Shown here: positions 46,530 to 61,500 of the stretch, in pieces
Numbering within the stretch: the first letter of the stretch is position 1
Layout: the number at the start of each line of letters is the position of its first letter
Assembly: GCA_963924555.1 (NCBI GenBank)
Contig: OZ004590.1
Location: forward strand, 930,001-994,000
Direction: 5' to 3'
DNA: 64,000 nucleotides
Source of the DNA: Crambe crambe
Taxonomy: Eukaryota; Porifera; Demospongiae; Poecilosclerida; Crambeidae
Position numbers and translations under genes: made by a program
The notes under the pieces: model-generated
The model's input: the letters and a program-made list of their open reading frames with translations, nothing else
What the model was told of the DNA's origin: nothing
Database searches by the model: none

Positions 46530-49500
46530 ATGGATAAAAGGAGGCTGTGTGAATACAGTTGGGACGTGAAGGGCTTACTGAAGGCAGTCAAACTTATGGT
46601 ATGTCTCTGGATTTATCTGACTGGGGATGTTATCGTACCATACATGTGCATGTAGTGGTTAGGCAATGTTGCCATACAGGATTGCACCCAATAGGAAGGA
46701 CCTTCAAGGATGTTGCATACATGCATGCACTTTCATGAGAGGAACTTCACTGAATTACTCTAAAGTAGTAGCACTCAAAGTGCTAGCTGTATGTGTTGAA
46801 ATGCAGAATGAACAACCAGTCTCTGCATCTTGCATTGGATTAGCTATGTCTATGCTTTGAAATGAGATCAGCAGTACTACTCATATGTCAACCTCAAGAG
46901 TTATGAATCCCTTGAAACAATATCTTACTTATTTTCACAGTTGAAGATGTCTGGTGAAGATGAGACCAGTACTCCTTTAAATGGTCCTAGAGACCATGGT
47001 AGTACCAGCAGCAGCATACTTGATGAGGAAGACCAAATGGCACTTCAATTCTTCAGGGCATGTGCTGATCCAGGTACGGCCAGGGTGCAAAATAGTAGGG
47101 AGGGAGGTGGTGGGGAGAAATTGTAGCTTGGTTGGAAAGGACTTGTTGTTAGGGGTGATTCAGGATCCTTTCAGGTGAGATCATGAGTATAAAATTACTC
47201 TCTTCATGACTGTATTGTTACCTAAGATTTTTTGAACTTCTTTGTATCCCCCACCCTTAATTTCCTTATGAGATAAGCTTTAATTTGATGCTGTAGCTTT
47301 GGTGGTTGAGTTGGACTGTGCAGGTGCTAAGTCAAGGTTATGACTGGTGAACCTGATTTCTCATTTATGGATTCCTTTGCGATAGCTTGAGTTATGCACT
47401 GATCATCCCTTCATGCTTGCTTATTTATGGATAAGGTGGGGCTCATTTGCTCTGCTATTAGCACCCACTTCACATCCATTATCCCATTCACTCCAATTGA
47501 CTCCCCGTGTTTGTGGTTCTAAGTATGCCTGACATGACTTGCTGAGTCAGCAAATGCAAGGTGTGTGCCTTCAAGGATCCCCTCCATTAATTTTTCCCTG
47601 ATGAATTTAGTTGGAAGCAATAAGGTAGTGGCTACTGTAAATCGGGAAATTTTCGCTGTTAAAAATATTACGCGGTTAGCTCAAACAACGAAAATTAAAC
47701 ACATGAAATATTTTCTACAACAGATTACAACATTGAAAATTTTGCACATTGCGTACTAGCTACCTATCGCTAGTTTAGTCTCTCCAAGTATTTGAAGCAG
47801 AAGGATGGTCTTCCAGATCCAAAGGGATCTCTGTCCTGTTCCTTCTCAGGCTATTGCTCGAGCGAATTATGAAGTGGAGGCAGAGATAGTTAGTTCGAGA
47901 TATTCTTTCTGTCCTAAATCGTACCTGATTTCTTCACTGCCACCGTGTACCTGTCCTTTTCATTCGTTGGCTCCCTCACACTCTAGCGTTTCACCTAGAC
48001 TGGCATCCCACATGTCACGGAGCCACGAACACAGTAAGTGATCTGGAACTCTGTGCTAGCACTTACCGCCATTTTTCTCCAGCTGGATTTAGTAACGAAA
48101 TTTTCATTGTTGAAAATAATTCGCGGGTAATTCAAAAAACGAATAATAAACGCATCGAAAAAATAAAACGTGAAGATATTTCATGCGAAAATTTCCCGAT
48201 TTATGGTAGCTTCCAAGTAGGAAGCCAGTTTTAAATGACCCAAGGGGAGAGGGTAAAGGATAACTAATTGACCTTTCCTGGAAAAAATTCCTGATCAATT
48301 GTGATAAACCTTGATGATTTACTTTGATGTACTATGTCTTATGCCAAAGAAATTACATGTGTTGAGAAACTGCCAGCTCCCTTGTACTTTAGAGTGTTGT
48401 GTCTTCTGATGTAGGAAGGAAGAGGTCTCTTCGATCACTCGAGATTCCCCTTGATAACTTATTGAGTGGAATCATCTATATTCCAGGTATGTTCAGCTCA
48501 ATATTAGTTGGCTGCATCGTGCCCAGCACTGTGAGCTACTCAGTATAATAGTACTATTGGTACCCAGTACTGACCCAATATAATAGTACCCAATACTGAC
48601 CAGTGCTGTTGGTACCCAGTACTGACCTATTATTGTACTCTGTTGGTACCCAGTACTGACCCATTATAGTACTCTGTTGGTACCCAGTATAGTACTCTGT
48701 TGGTACCCAGTATAGTACTCTGTTGGTACCCAGTACTGACCCAATATAATAGTACTGTTGGTACCCAGTACTAACCCAGTATAATAGTACCCAGTACAGT
48801 ACTCTGTTGGTACCCAGTGTACTGTTGGTACACAGTACTGACCCAGTATAGTATTATTGGCTGTTTGCTCCCCAGTACTGTTGACTGTTGTGATGAAGCC
48901 TTTACCCTTCCATAGGTGGGCGTGACAAGCGGGGAGGACCTATCCTTTTGCTGACTCAGCCTGATCACCTTGACTTGGAGACACTGATGGAAATGACACA
49001 TCAAGACTTCTTTGACATGCTTGCATACTTCACATCTGTTCCAAGGTGTCTATCACATCCACACATACATATGCAAGCTTCCCATATGTATGTGACATGT
49101 CATATCCCATTCCCATATGCATGTGACATGTCATCCCATTCCTGTGGGCAGCATGCTAGCTCTGCAATATCCTATTTCACACATGCACATGGGAATGGGA
49201 TATGACAATGTGTATGGCAGGCAATGGGATATGACATGTCACATGAACATGGGAATGGGATATGGCATGTGGAGCCAGCACCATGTAATGCCCCGCCAAT
49301 CTATACATTGTTGATACTGTCATGGGTGTGATTTTGTACACATGTTACTTGTGTGTGTGACTCTGTGTGTTAGATACTAATCTCTCGAGACTTTTCACTG
49401 CTGAAGGGAGAGAAGGAGGGAGGGAGAGAGAGAATTATGGGTGTGGGTATGTGTAAGTGGCTTGATTTTTTTTTAGTTGCTGTAAATGTGAGATTGAATT

Positions 49501-52500
49501 CTTTTAGGATGGTAATCATAATTGTAAACTGTTGTGACTTGGAGTACCGTTCACTGAATGGCAAGTGTCAGCATTGCCACTTTTCAATACATGGTCAAGT
49601 GTTATGTTTTACAAGTTAGCAACAAACATCTTCTTCTGAGAAGATAGAAGTATAAACTTCCACTCCCTCCCCATAACAACATTAGCATGAAAAGTTGCAT
49701 GGATTCTCAGGTTGTACAAGGTTAATGGGAAATAGTGTGTCACACTGCCCATGCATGAGGGGGACCAGGTTGATAGTTGCCTAGGGGACCAGAATTAACC
49801 CACTGCAAAGTTCAGATACAAGACTTTCTCACTCATCGACATTAGATTCTTCCAAGCTGCCTCTCATGGGCTGTCTATCCATTGCTGGTCCAAAATAAAT
49901 GGTCCCACCATAGACAAGGCAGCATGCATGGGACATTTATTAGCTTATAGTTGGTATAGTGTTTATTTTGGCTGTTGAAGGAATGGTTTTGTAATTTTTG
50001 CTTTCATAGGAACATACATTTAGTGATTCCCAATAGTTTGGTAATTAGTCCAAACAAGGTCATCTCTGTTTCAAGGGGATGCACCTCACTCGATTACCTC
50101 TAGCAATCTCCGCTCCACTGCAGTTAAGTGGATCGACTCTACCTCCTTGATTTCCTTCATTTTTATGGTTCTTCACTCTTATCTGTTCCACCCTCAATGG
50201 ATGCATGGCATAACCCTTTCATTATTTCTTGTTTTGCAGTGAGGAGTCTCGTAAAGTAGGTTTTTCTGTTATCATTGATGGAGAAGTGATTCATGACTTC
50301 CTATTGCGCCTCATGATCAAAGCACTTGCCATTATGCAGGTCAGTCACTCCAATACACTCCATTATAATAGTTGCGGTAAGGGACACAATATCAATACTG
50401 TTTGTCTCAGCACTTGCAGTGGGTGAACTGCACTTCCCTAGTATATAGCACTACCAGTCAGTCAATCTGTCTGTGTGTCAGTTAATGTATGTTTCAACTT
50501 CACAGTGAAATCCAATACTTTTAGGCTGACCTGGTGTAAGCCCCTGAGATAACCTAGATAATGTAGTCCATTAGTTTGCATGGATGTAATGAGTACCTGT
50601 TTAGAAGTTGCTGTGTCAACATTAACTGGCCCTTTTATCTGTTGTAGAGTGAAGAGAAGTTGTTCCATAAGGTGTACTTTGTGTCGAGTGTGCGTGACAT
50701 CACTCTAATAGACTGGAAGACAGAGTATTGTGGCAAACCTGATGTGGAGGACCTGCCAGTAAGTCAAGCATTATTTTAGTTCAACTCTCTATTTTCAAGT
50801 GTGAATTGTTGTTTGTGTACAATTTATATTTCCCAATGGCAGCTGGTTTTCCCACTGATAACGTCTTCCCAATTGTAGCTGGTTTTCCCTTTGCTCATGA
50901 GGGAATAAGTCCATACACATGGTGGAGTTAGCTCTCCTGTATCCTAGGACCCTCTTCCTTTTTATAGCGAGTTATAGAATTAACAGTATAGCTGGAATTA
51001 ACAGTATAGCTGGCAGTTGAGTTAATGATTATTTTTTGCATCTTTTTTGCATTCTTGGGACCGGGGATAAACATGATACAAATTTATTTAAATGGTTTAC
51101 ATGATCATCCTGCCAATCTAAACGGTTTTCAATTTTCTTTTGAACACTAGAAAAGGGTCTATTTTTGCATCTTAAAGAGATGAGATATTATTATAGGTCC
51201 TATAACAATCTAGATGACCACACACGCACACACACACGCACACACACACACGCACACGCACACACACACACACACACACTTGCAGTCTAAGTTGGGTGTA
51301 CAGACATTGATGTTAAGTGAACTATGCTATTTTGTTTGTTTGTTTGTTTGTTTGTTTGTTTGTTTGTTTGTTTGTGTAGTTTAAGCGATTGAAGAACAGG
51401 GGGCAGTTGCTGCTGTACACTGAGAGGAATCAGTTGCCCGTTGAGTTCGGTGGCACTCTCTCCTACAACCATCAAGACTGGGTCCGCTTCAGAATGGTAA
51501 GTCACACACTGTCAGGTCAATAGTGTAACTCTTACACGATTGTAGTTATGAAAACTAAGTACTATTTTATACAAAACACTCCCACATCAATTATCAAGTT
51601 CTATTTTCACTTCTCCCCCAGTTTATAGGTAAAGGTCATCAGTACCATAAATACAGTTATAGATTAATAGTGCTACCTCCGGTCAGAGTTACAGGGCATG
51701 GAGAGAGAGAGAGGTCATATGTGAGATATGCTGGAGGTTGATAGGGGATCAGATGGCAACTAGATCCCTTGCACATTGCATATAATCATCTACAACTGAA
51801 ATTATGTGGCTTTGTTTTTAAAGGCTAATAGCACACCTTCAAAGGACACTCCCTAAAGCTAATAACTCACTTGCAAAGGACACCCCTTAAGGCTAATAGC
51901 ACACTTGCAAAGGACATCCCCTAAGGCTAATAGCACACTTGCAAAGGACACCCCTAAGGCTAATAGAACACTTGCAAAGGACATCCCTTAGGCTAATAGC
52001 ACACTTGCAAAGGACACCCCCTAAGGCTAATAGCACACTTGCAAAGGACACCCCCTAAGGCTAATAGCACATGCTCTCTGTAATGCAATTGTGGAAAACA
52101 AGAAATTTCCAAAAAGTATCACTAGAAAGGTTGGCACAGACATAGTAGAACAGTCTTTTAAGTATGTACCAGGTATGTGGTACCTGAGGTGTGTCCTGTT
52201 TGTGTTGCCTGCAAAAGTATATTAGTGGAGAATACCTACAACATTGGCAACAATACTTCATTCACACATGACAGACATTTAGTGTACACTCTTGCAATGC
52301 TCACACTAGGGAGGTGACAAAACCCTTGTTATGGTACAGGAGTCATGTGATATCAAAGTGGTTTGGGTTGGGTTGGGTGTGTATTTTTGGAATGAAGAGG
52401 AACGTAGCTTTATACTCTCCCTTGTCTTAAGTGCTGCACACACATTCATCTTAAAGTTTCAGGATAGTTGAGGGAAGGGAGGGATGAACTATACTAGAAC

Positions 52501-55500
52501 TTGAGGGGAAGTGTGGAAATGGATATTTAGATTTTACACATGTCCTAGTGTGCATTACACACTAAGCTTCCTGTGCCACTAAACATGATCTGTGTTTGGA
52601 TGATTGGTGTGTTGAGTGTGGATGTCATGACAACGGTAGAGTCATACTAAGCAACAGCATTAGCAGTATGTCACACAATCCACCAGTATCAAAACATAAT
52701 GAAATCAACCCTCCCTCATGTAGCCAATTAATTACAGAGAGGGAGATTGGGAGGGTGCTGTTAGATTCTCCCACTCTCCATAGTTGGCTATCTCAGTTGA
52801 CCAACCTCTTTTTTATAGCCAGCTATTTAATTAACCCTCTATAGCCTGCTACTCTATAGCCACAGCTATTTAGCTGGGCACTGACCCTCCATAGCTTGTT
52901 AATTACTTGTCTTTCCTACCAGATTGGGGTTTTCCCCTGCATGGTTGCTATAACTTTAGTCATGTTTCTTTTATTTCTTAGCAAGTGGAACCATTTCTCT
53001 GTGACTGTATCTCAATTTCCAAACGTCTTGCTCAAGCCATCGAGCCTTTCACGGATGAGAGTATCCCTGACTCTATAGAACAGGTGGAAGAGACCATCCA
53101 TAAGCATCGGCTGATTCGTAGGAAAACTCTGGAGGTGTTGCACATTGAGGAGCTGGAGAGTGAGGGCTCCAGAATTGACCAGCACATGCACCAAACTGCC
53201 TCCAATCATTTGGCAGCCAATCCTGACTTCTCCAACACACTTGGTACCATTTCCAACCTCCTGGCTCAGATCAGTACCGTCAAGGACCGAGTTGAGACCC
53301 TCTGGACCACTAGACATGAGAAACTCCAGACCAACCTCAAACAAAAGAGATTTGAGACTGAAGCTAACAAGGTCAGTAACTCACTCCATAAGTCTCTGCA
53401 TTGGCCACAGTACTGTACAGACTACATATTCAGTGCTGGATACATACAGTGCTGGATACGGATACATACAGTGCTGGATACACACAGTGCTGAATACATA
53501 CAGTGCTAGATACATACAGTGTTGGATACATACAGTGCTGGATACATACAGTGCTAGATACATAGAGTGCTGCAGATATTAAAGTGGTCTGAGCACGTGT
53601 CATCACCTAGTATCTATCAGTTGAGTGTCAAAAAATAATGAGGTTTCTGAAGCAATAGAGTTGTTTGTCATTGATGATGCTGAAGCTTCATATTTCAGTA
53701 AGAGTCTTCGTATTCTGTAATGAGTGATTGGCATCTTCTGACCCTAAAATCTTCTGCACCATTTGAAGCCATTTGAGGTACTTTGACAAGGTTTGGCTAG
53801 AGCTGAGCTAGCACTGTGCATGTGTTAGTCACTCCCATGTTGCCATGGCCTACATACAGGGGATCCTACCAGCTTCCTCTGCTAATGGTGCAATGCATTG
53901 ACAGGCTGTTCAATATGCAATGGATGGCTAATCATTTTTAGGAAGTTGCACTGATTTCCTGTTTATCAGAACCATGATGAAAGGTGGGTATGTAAATTAG
54001 TTCAGCTTCTTTGAATAAGATTCACTTCTTAGCAAACATCAACAATTACCACCAGTGGTCTCTCTCTCTCTGGCTTCAAGGTGGACTATTATACTCAGGA
54101 AATAAAAATGTTCAGTGTCATTTTCAGCTGTGAAAAATTTAGTGTAACTGGTTCTGTAGTGGGATGGGGCCCCTGTTAATATTACCAACATTATCAATTC
54201 CGGTACATTGCATTAATAGTGCAGAAATTCTCCATAATCTTCTAGCCATCTTGCTCATCAGTAGCATGGGGTAGTCTCGTGGACCAGATCGATCTGCTGG
54301 TGACCAGTTTCGTTGCAGAGGAATTTGATTACACGCCCACAAACCTATGAATATCATTACTAATAACATGCGCGCGCAAAGCGCTCTCTTCTTGCTTTCT
54401 CTTCAGGCGGTAAGTCGAGTGAAGCTGCTATCGCTAACCTGATATCATGAGACTTCTCCATCAATGTAGTTCAACTGCTAGATCCTGTGACTGTGATAAA
54501 ATGATTTGCAAAGCCAGTCGCATTTTATTAATCTTTACGTGAGCACGTGATTCTCCATAAGCAATACATGTATGTAAAGTATTATCGTTCAAATTCCTGG
54601 GGAATGCAACAAAACTGGTATAGCACACTCACCTTCCGCATTTCGCGCGTGGGGTCTTGTTCACGAGACTAAGCATGGGGTACGTTTAATTTGGTATGTA
54701 TTTTTCGATCAGAACTTGCTGCACTACTTGTGCACTTGAATGAGATTCATAGCGCTACTGCTTCCTTCCTGTCTGCCAACTAGCCATGTGTTTATTCAGT
54801 GCTATGGCTTCAGGTCACATCCTGCCTATATAGCAGCAGCCCCAGGTGTTGAACCTCTAAACTAGTTAACTTAGCAAGTGTCGGCAGAAAGTATTGTTAA
54901 GGTATTGATGTAGCTAGCTTAACCTAGTGTAGTGAAGTGCTGTAGCTGGATCACTGCTGTGTGTTTATGCACTCCTTGTGTTTGTGCAGGTGATTGAGTG
55001 GTTTGAAGAGTATGCTGAAGAGTTTTTCCAGACTCACACAGAACTTGGGGAAAGTCTTGATGTTTCACTGGCTCTAGCTGAAGAACTCCAGAACTTTGAA
55101 GATTCTACAAAGGTCAGTCTAGTTCTAAGTCAGCAGCACAGCTAGCTGCATAAGCAAAGAGCACAATCAATCAATCACATAATTGTGCTGTTCTGCTGGG
55201 AAAGTATTAACACATGGTTTGCTGCTAGCTAGCTGGTAATTATTGAAAGCTTGCATGCTTGAGCTGGGAGCTAACCACAGCTTTGATGCATTCAGAGGAG
55301 CTAGTCAACATGTTAGCACTAATCAGCACATCTTTGGGATGTCAAGTACAGACAACAGTGACTTATTAGAGTTATCAAGTGTGAAGAAGTGCTATGCTAC
55401 CACAGGGTTCAGTATATCCTGTGAACAAATAATGAGATTTGACAGTGGGTAGGGGAATTAGTGTCATGATGTGAGTGTCAATGTATGATTAAGAGATGTG

Positions 55501-58500
55501 TACAAGCACTTGAATGTTTCTACTGGGAAATTAGCCCATGATTTAAGGTGTTTCTCTATTACAAGGGACACATAGGTTATCTACTCAAACTACAAATCAG
55601 GAGTTCATTGACTGTCCCACATATTGAAGTTTGTCATGCTCTGATCCAAGGGATTCATCGTAAATTATAGTTGACCAGACATTTGAAACACCTGCTATAC
55701 TCCTTTGTATTGTAATTGCAGGATGCAGGAAAATAACTAATTTTTATTCTGCCCTGTGCATACCCACAGGGACAGTGTGTTTGGTAGCCATGCATAGAGT
55801 GAGGCATTGATTGAGAGGTCACAATTTGGTAGTAGTGTCCATGGTGATTAGTTGGAGTGATTAGACAAGCCATAGGTGTGGTGGGGAAACCTGCTTGCAG
55901 TGTGTAGCTGTTGGCTGACTACTAGGGAATGTTGTTAGTTAGGTAAATGCTCCTTTGCCTATTGTGACAGAAGAGCTTCTGTGTGACATGTAGTGCATTC
56001 TTAAGTTGTACACAACTGGAGGTGTTGCTCTCTGCCAGTGCTGCAGTGTACTGGTGTCATTGTGATGGTGGGAGAGGATAAGGTTTCTGTTGTTGCAATT
56101 CAGAGCCTTATTCTCTGTCTGATGTTGTGTAAGAAGCTGTAATGTGGGATCTCTGTTGAAAGTTATCATCTTCCCTGTGTGATGACATTTCATAGCCCTT
56201 GGGCTATATATAAATCACTGGCTGGTGATGTATGTCTATGCAAATGTTTATTGGCATGCTCCTCATCTTTGTGTGTGTGTGCAGGAAATAGTGAGTAGCA
56301 GTAACCAGCTTGTGTCTAGTGGGGGTGAACTGGAGAAGTTGCCTTACACCAACAAGAACACTGTCCAGCCTCTGATGGGCAAGATCAAGCAACTAGTAAC
56401 TGACTTTGACTCCAGACTCTCCAAAAGGAAAAAGAAGCTCGATGACTCTGTACGACTCCACAGACTCACTGAAACTGTAAGCATATAACTAATTTACTGT
56501 CTTAACTCCCATGTCATCTACATCTTCCAACCTATTCATTGATGGTTTCTAATCACTAATGATCATCATGACATCCTTAATTGTCATGGCATCCATCTTA
56601 ATTACCATGAATTACCATGACATCCATCTTAACTGCCATGAATTGTCATGGCATCCATCTTAATTGTCTGAGGCATTGCTGGTATGTAGTACTGCCATTG
56701 CACAGTATTCATTTTCTTTTAGTGTAAATGATGGGGGAGTGTGAGGACTTAATGTGATGTAGGTCAAGAGCTCAATTTCATTACTACTAACATTATCTTG
56801 CCTATCTTAATTAATGTGTGTTGGTGTTGCATATTGATTGTGCATCTGGTTGCAGACTAATGGTTCAAAAGTAGTATAAGCCATTAACTTGCAGACTATT
56901 AAGTATGTTGTAGCTAGATCTGCCATAAGATATTCAATCAGTGCCCTAAGGCATAGAGTGAGACTCCTATATTGCACTGAGTGAGGAAGTGAACTGCCAG
57001 GATCAAAGGTTTACTTAGCAATGTAGCAGCAGCAGCAGCAGCAATAGCACTGGCTTCCTCAGTGGTTAATGATGCTGTATGTGTCACAAAGTGCAGTAAC
57101 CATGGCAGTAACATAGGCGAGTCTGTGATGGTACAAGTGTAATGAATTCCCTGGTGACCCAGACCTATATTCCCATGCATTTATGTGTGGGTGCTGTACT
57201 CCAATCCTTGGAAAGGAAGTTTCATTGGGTCTATTTGTTTGCCTACATATTTACCACTGTCATTAACACAATAAAGAACTTTACTATTGGTAGCAATTAT
57301 AGGACACTGAAATTGAGCGTAATAGAGCATCACCACTTTATGATGTACTGGTGTTGTATTTTGCTGCAGTCGCTTGACTGGTGCATTGAGAGTGCAGTTG
57401 TGCTGTCAGGCAGTGACATGCTCTCTGCCACAAGCAGCAACCCTGAGCAGAGCAAGAGAGATCTGGACCATTTTCTCACCTCCTACCCACCACCCACAGA
57501 CCAGGACCTGCAGCACTTGTTGGAGCTGATAGAGCAGGTGGGAGCACAGTGGATCAAGGACAATGCTCTTTTTGCTTACAACCGTGTAGTAGAGGTCAAG
57601 GAGCGTTTCAGGTACTACAGCAAGATGCTGAATGACGCTATAGAGAAGAGAAGACTGGAGTTGCAGCAGCAGCTCCAACAAGAAAAGATGGAGAGACAGT
57701 TAAAAGAGAGTGAGCAGGACATGGTGGATGGGTCTCAGAAGAGCAGTGATGGAGGGAAGAGTGTTCGACTAGCTGAAGCACTGCTGGTGCAGATGGCCAG
57801 TTCAGGTGAAGAGGAACCTGAGAGTGTATTCCTGGAGAGCAAATCCATCCAGAGTCGGCAGATGGACCGTGTCAATAAACACAGGTCACAGGAAATGAGC
57901 AACTCACTTCACTATGATGATTTAGGTGTGGACCACGCACTGATGCTTCTCAAGTCAGTAGCCAAGAGTGCTGATGCCAAGCTGCATTCACCTCCACATC
58001 AAGGTCAGTAAGCTGTGGAATGTACATAGAGGTTTGTGTCCTGTATGGGCTGCAAAGAATCAATGCGGATTTTTATAGGTTTGGATGAGACAGACATGCA
58101 TGACACTCTCATGAGACAAAGTGATAGTAGCTCCTCTCTCAGTCATCGAATCACCAAACAAGATATTTCCCAACCCACAAAGACCACTGGCCCTCTCTTT
58201 AAAACTGGAAAATCTCTTGACTCTGACGAGGAAGATGACTGGCGAGCAATGACTGCTACTGAGCAAAGGCAAAAGGTCAGTTTGTAGTCAGCTAGCTAGC
58301 TAACCTGGTAGACTTCATGCTGTCTCCTCACACACACAGATTGCTATGATGCCTTGTCCTGTGGAGGAATCTTTAAAGAACCAAACCAAGCAGTCCAAAC
58401 ACAGAAGGTATGCTAATTAATATAACAATATTCATAGCCCAAACCCACTGACTCTATGTGTACATAGTTTGAATAGTATAAGTAATGGAATGTTGAAAGG

Positions 58501-61500
58501 TTTGCTTGGAAGTGGGGTTAGGCGCTAGGCACTTCATTGGCATGGATCGTCCTTGGTTTTGTGGCTGATCTGTTAGTGGGGTGTCTTTGTTCTCCTCTGT
58601 CTGTGTTGCTGCTGTCACTCCTGAAGCTGTGCGAGGCTCGGTGAGGGATGGCTCCTCTCTACCTGTCTGTGGTGTGTTCTATAGGCTCTTAGGTGGGCTC
58701 TAGCCAGGCTGGGTAGCTACTCTTCCGGAAACAACACTTCCATTGGCACTACTAGACGTAGCCTGCCATTTTTTTCCCACTATTGTTATATAACTTTGCC
58801 AATGCTGCTATAAGTTCTACCACCTAACAGAAAACTAATGGAGGAGCTTATTCAGACAGAAGAGACATACATTCGTGATATGGAGTGGGTAGTGGAGCAC
58901 TACATGCCTGCCATGGATGACATCAATTCTGTCCCACGCAACTTGGTGGGGAAAAAGAACCTCATCTTCTCTACCATTCCTCACCTCCTCCACTTCAACA
59001 AGCTGTATGTTAATCTACAACACCACCATCTTCCATAGAAATAGTTTATACATCGTATTATCAACATTAAAGCATATCAGCACATAGAAATGCTCCAGTT
59101 GTCACGATAGCTTCACCATTTTATATAATGCAGGATTATCCTTCCTCAACTGAAACAGTTGAGCAAGTGTCCTGTGAAGTTGGGACGTGTGTTCATGACC
59201 ATGGAAGAAGACCTCCTCAACTATTCCCTTTACTTCAAGAACCTTCCACAGCAAACAAGACTCATGGAGGAAGGAGGCATAGAATTTTTTGCTGTGAGTA
59301 TTTGAAGCTTGCTGCATGCAGACTGGGACCTAATAGCCTGTTTACTGTTGTTGGCTGTGTGTGAATGCTAACTTGCTAGTTGTCTCTAATGAATTTGAGA
59401 AAACAAGAAAGGTTCTTGTGTGTGGGGAAGTCATATCAGATGTTAATATTGTATGCACAGGATGTCTCGCGCAGGATTGATGACCGCTTCTTGCTGAACT
59501 CTTACCTCATCAAACCCTTTCAGCGCATCACCAAGTACAAGATATTCATAGAAGAAATGATCAAGTACTCCACCAAAGCTGACATGAAGGGAAAATTAAA
59601 GGAATATTATGATAAACTAAAGGTACAATCCATGTACGTATGTATGTATGTATGTATATATGTATGCATATGTGTGTTGTGTATGTTACACACAGATACA
59701 TATGCAATGTAAACTATTTCCTCTGTGAGGTGTTGCTGCTATTTGAGCCTTTGTCAGAATGGAGGTCATGTTTGGTTTCTTGTATGTATAGGAAGCTCAG
59801 AAGATGGTTGACTTCATATTGCGTCATGGCAATGACTTGCTGGCTGTGGAGTGCCTGAGAGGTCATGAGGTGTGTATGACTAGTTATTGATTTTGTGTGG
59901 AGATGTATGTCATGTAGAGAGTTGATCAGTGAGTGTATTAGGAAGGAAGCCCTTCATAATAGAACTGCTACACATCCTGTTTTAGTTTTCTGGGTAAGGA
60001 GAGTCTTTGATCTTGTTGTGTATGGACTGTTGTGCATGTGACCATTTCTTATGGCTTGCTGCAAGACTCCCACTGGCAAAGGATGTGCACACAATGCATG
60101 CAGCAGATTCTGCTATACATATTTCCTCAGCCCTTAATCATGTACATTTCTTCTGGGCATATAGTCATTTTTCTGAGAATAGTCTTCCAGTGGCTTCCTA
60201 GTGAAGTGATCAGTGTCTGTTCTGCATTCATGCAAGTATTAATTCCTCCTCCTTCATTTTAATTATGCAGTTCTTTGTCTGGTTTCATGTGCATGTATTC
60301 AGCTTTGACTGCATGATGGTTGCCTCATACATTGCAAGAGGGTGGGTGGTCCACACGAGGAGCTCTGTGTGGCATGTGTGCAGTTATAACACATGTAGTA
60401 GCATCTAATGTTGTCTTTGTGGTTTAGGGTAACATGAGGGAACATGGCAAGATTCTGCGGCAAGGTGATCTGACGCTAGTGGAGTATACTAAGCATCATC
60501 GACGAGTCTTCCTGTTTGAACACACAATCATTCTCACCAAGAAGCGCAAGTCTAAACATCATGTTCATGAAGTGGCTAGCTCTGACATCTTTGACTTTAA
60601 ACAAGCTTTCAAGGTCAGTTACTAGCTAGCCAGTCGGTCAAGCCAGCAACCTCTGAATAGCACTCAAGTGCTAACCCTCAGCACCATGGCACGCACGCAC
60701 TGCATTACAATTATGTCATTCAATTATACCCCACCCCCAATAGAGCCACTTACGCATGTAGGCATCTTCTTTTCATATAAGCCCTTTTCGAACCGTCTAC
60801 ACTAAGTCCATGTCATACATAGGTGTAGCATGCACACGTGTACAGCCATGCTCTAATTGTGTTTCCCACCGAATTTGTAACTGTAACCCCTCTCCCGAGG
60901 AGGGAAGTAGAGGGAAGGTGACTTTTATTTGTTATATCATTAATTTTAGACCAGTGACTACGGCTTGCGGGAAAATGTGGATGGACATGCCACTCGTTTT
61001 CAGCTCTACAAGAAGAAGGAGACTCTGACCTTCCAAGCAGAAACGTTGGAGGAGAAGAACATGTGGGTACAAGATATATGGGACCTCTTCTTCAGTCACA
61101 TGCTCAGTCTCAAAGGTTGGTCTATCTCACGCTATTGTCCCCCAACCCCTTAATTTCATGAGTGAGGAGGAATTTTGTAAAACTGTAGTTTGTATTTATT
61201 GTTTTATGAATCAGTTTCATGGACATCATATATTCTTGACTGTACACTTCATTGTCAACAGCTCCCAATACAGTCCGTACTAGTAGTTTATGTTTTGCCT
61301 GGCTCTGCTTCTTCACATTAACCAAATACTTCTAATGTATGCAGATCTGAATCTTGAGGCCCATGGGTCAAATGCATTGACCTCCATTGCAGCCACAGGC
61401 AGTGCAACTATCGGCCGCTCATTTGGTCATTCCCTGCGTCGTGCCATGTCAGTGAGACACAGCTCTGGAAACCGCTACAGCCGAGAGATCAACAGACCTT

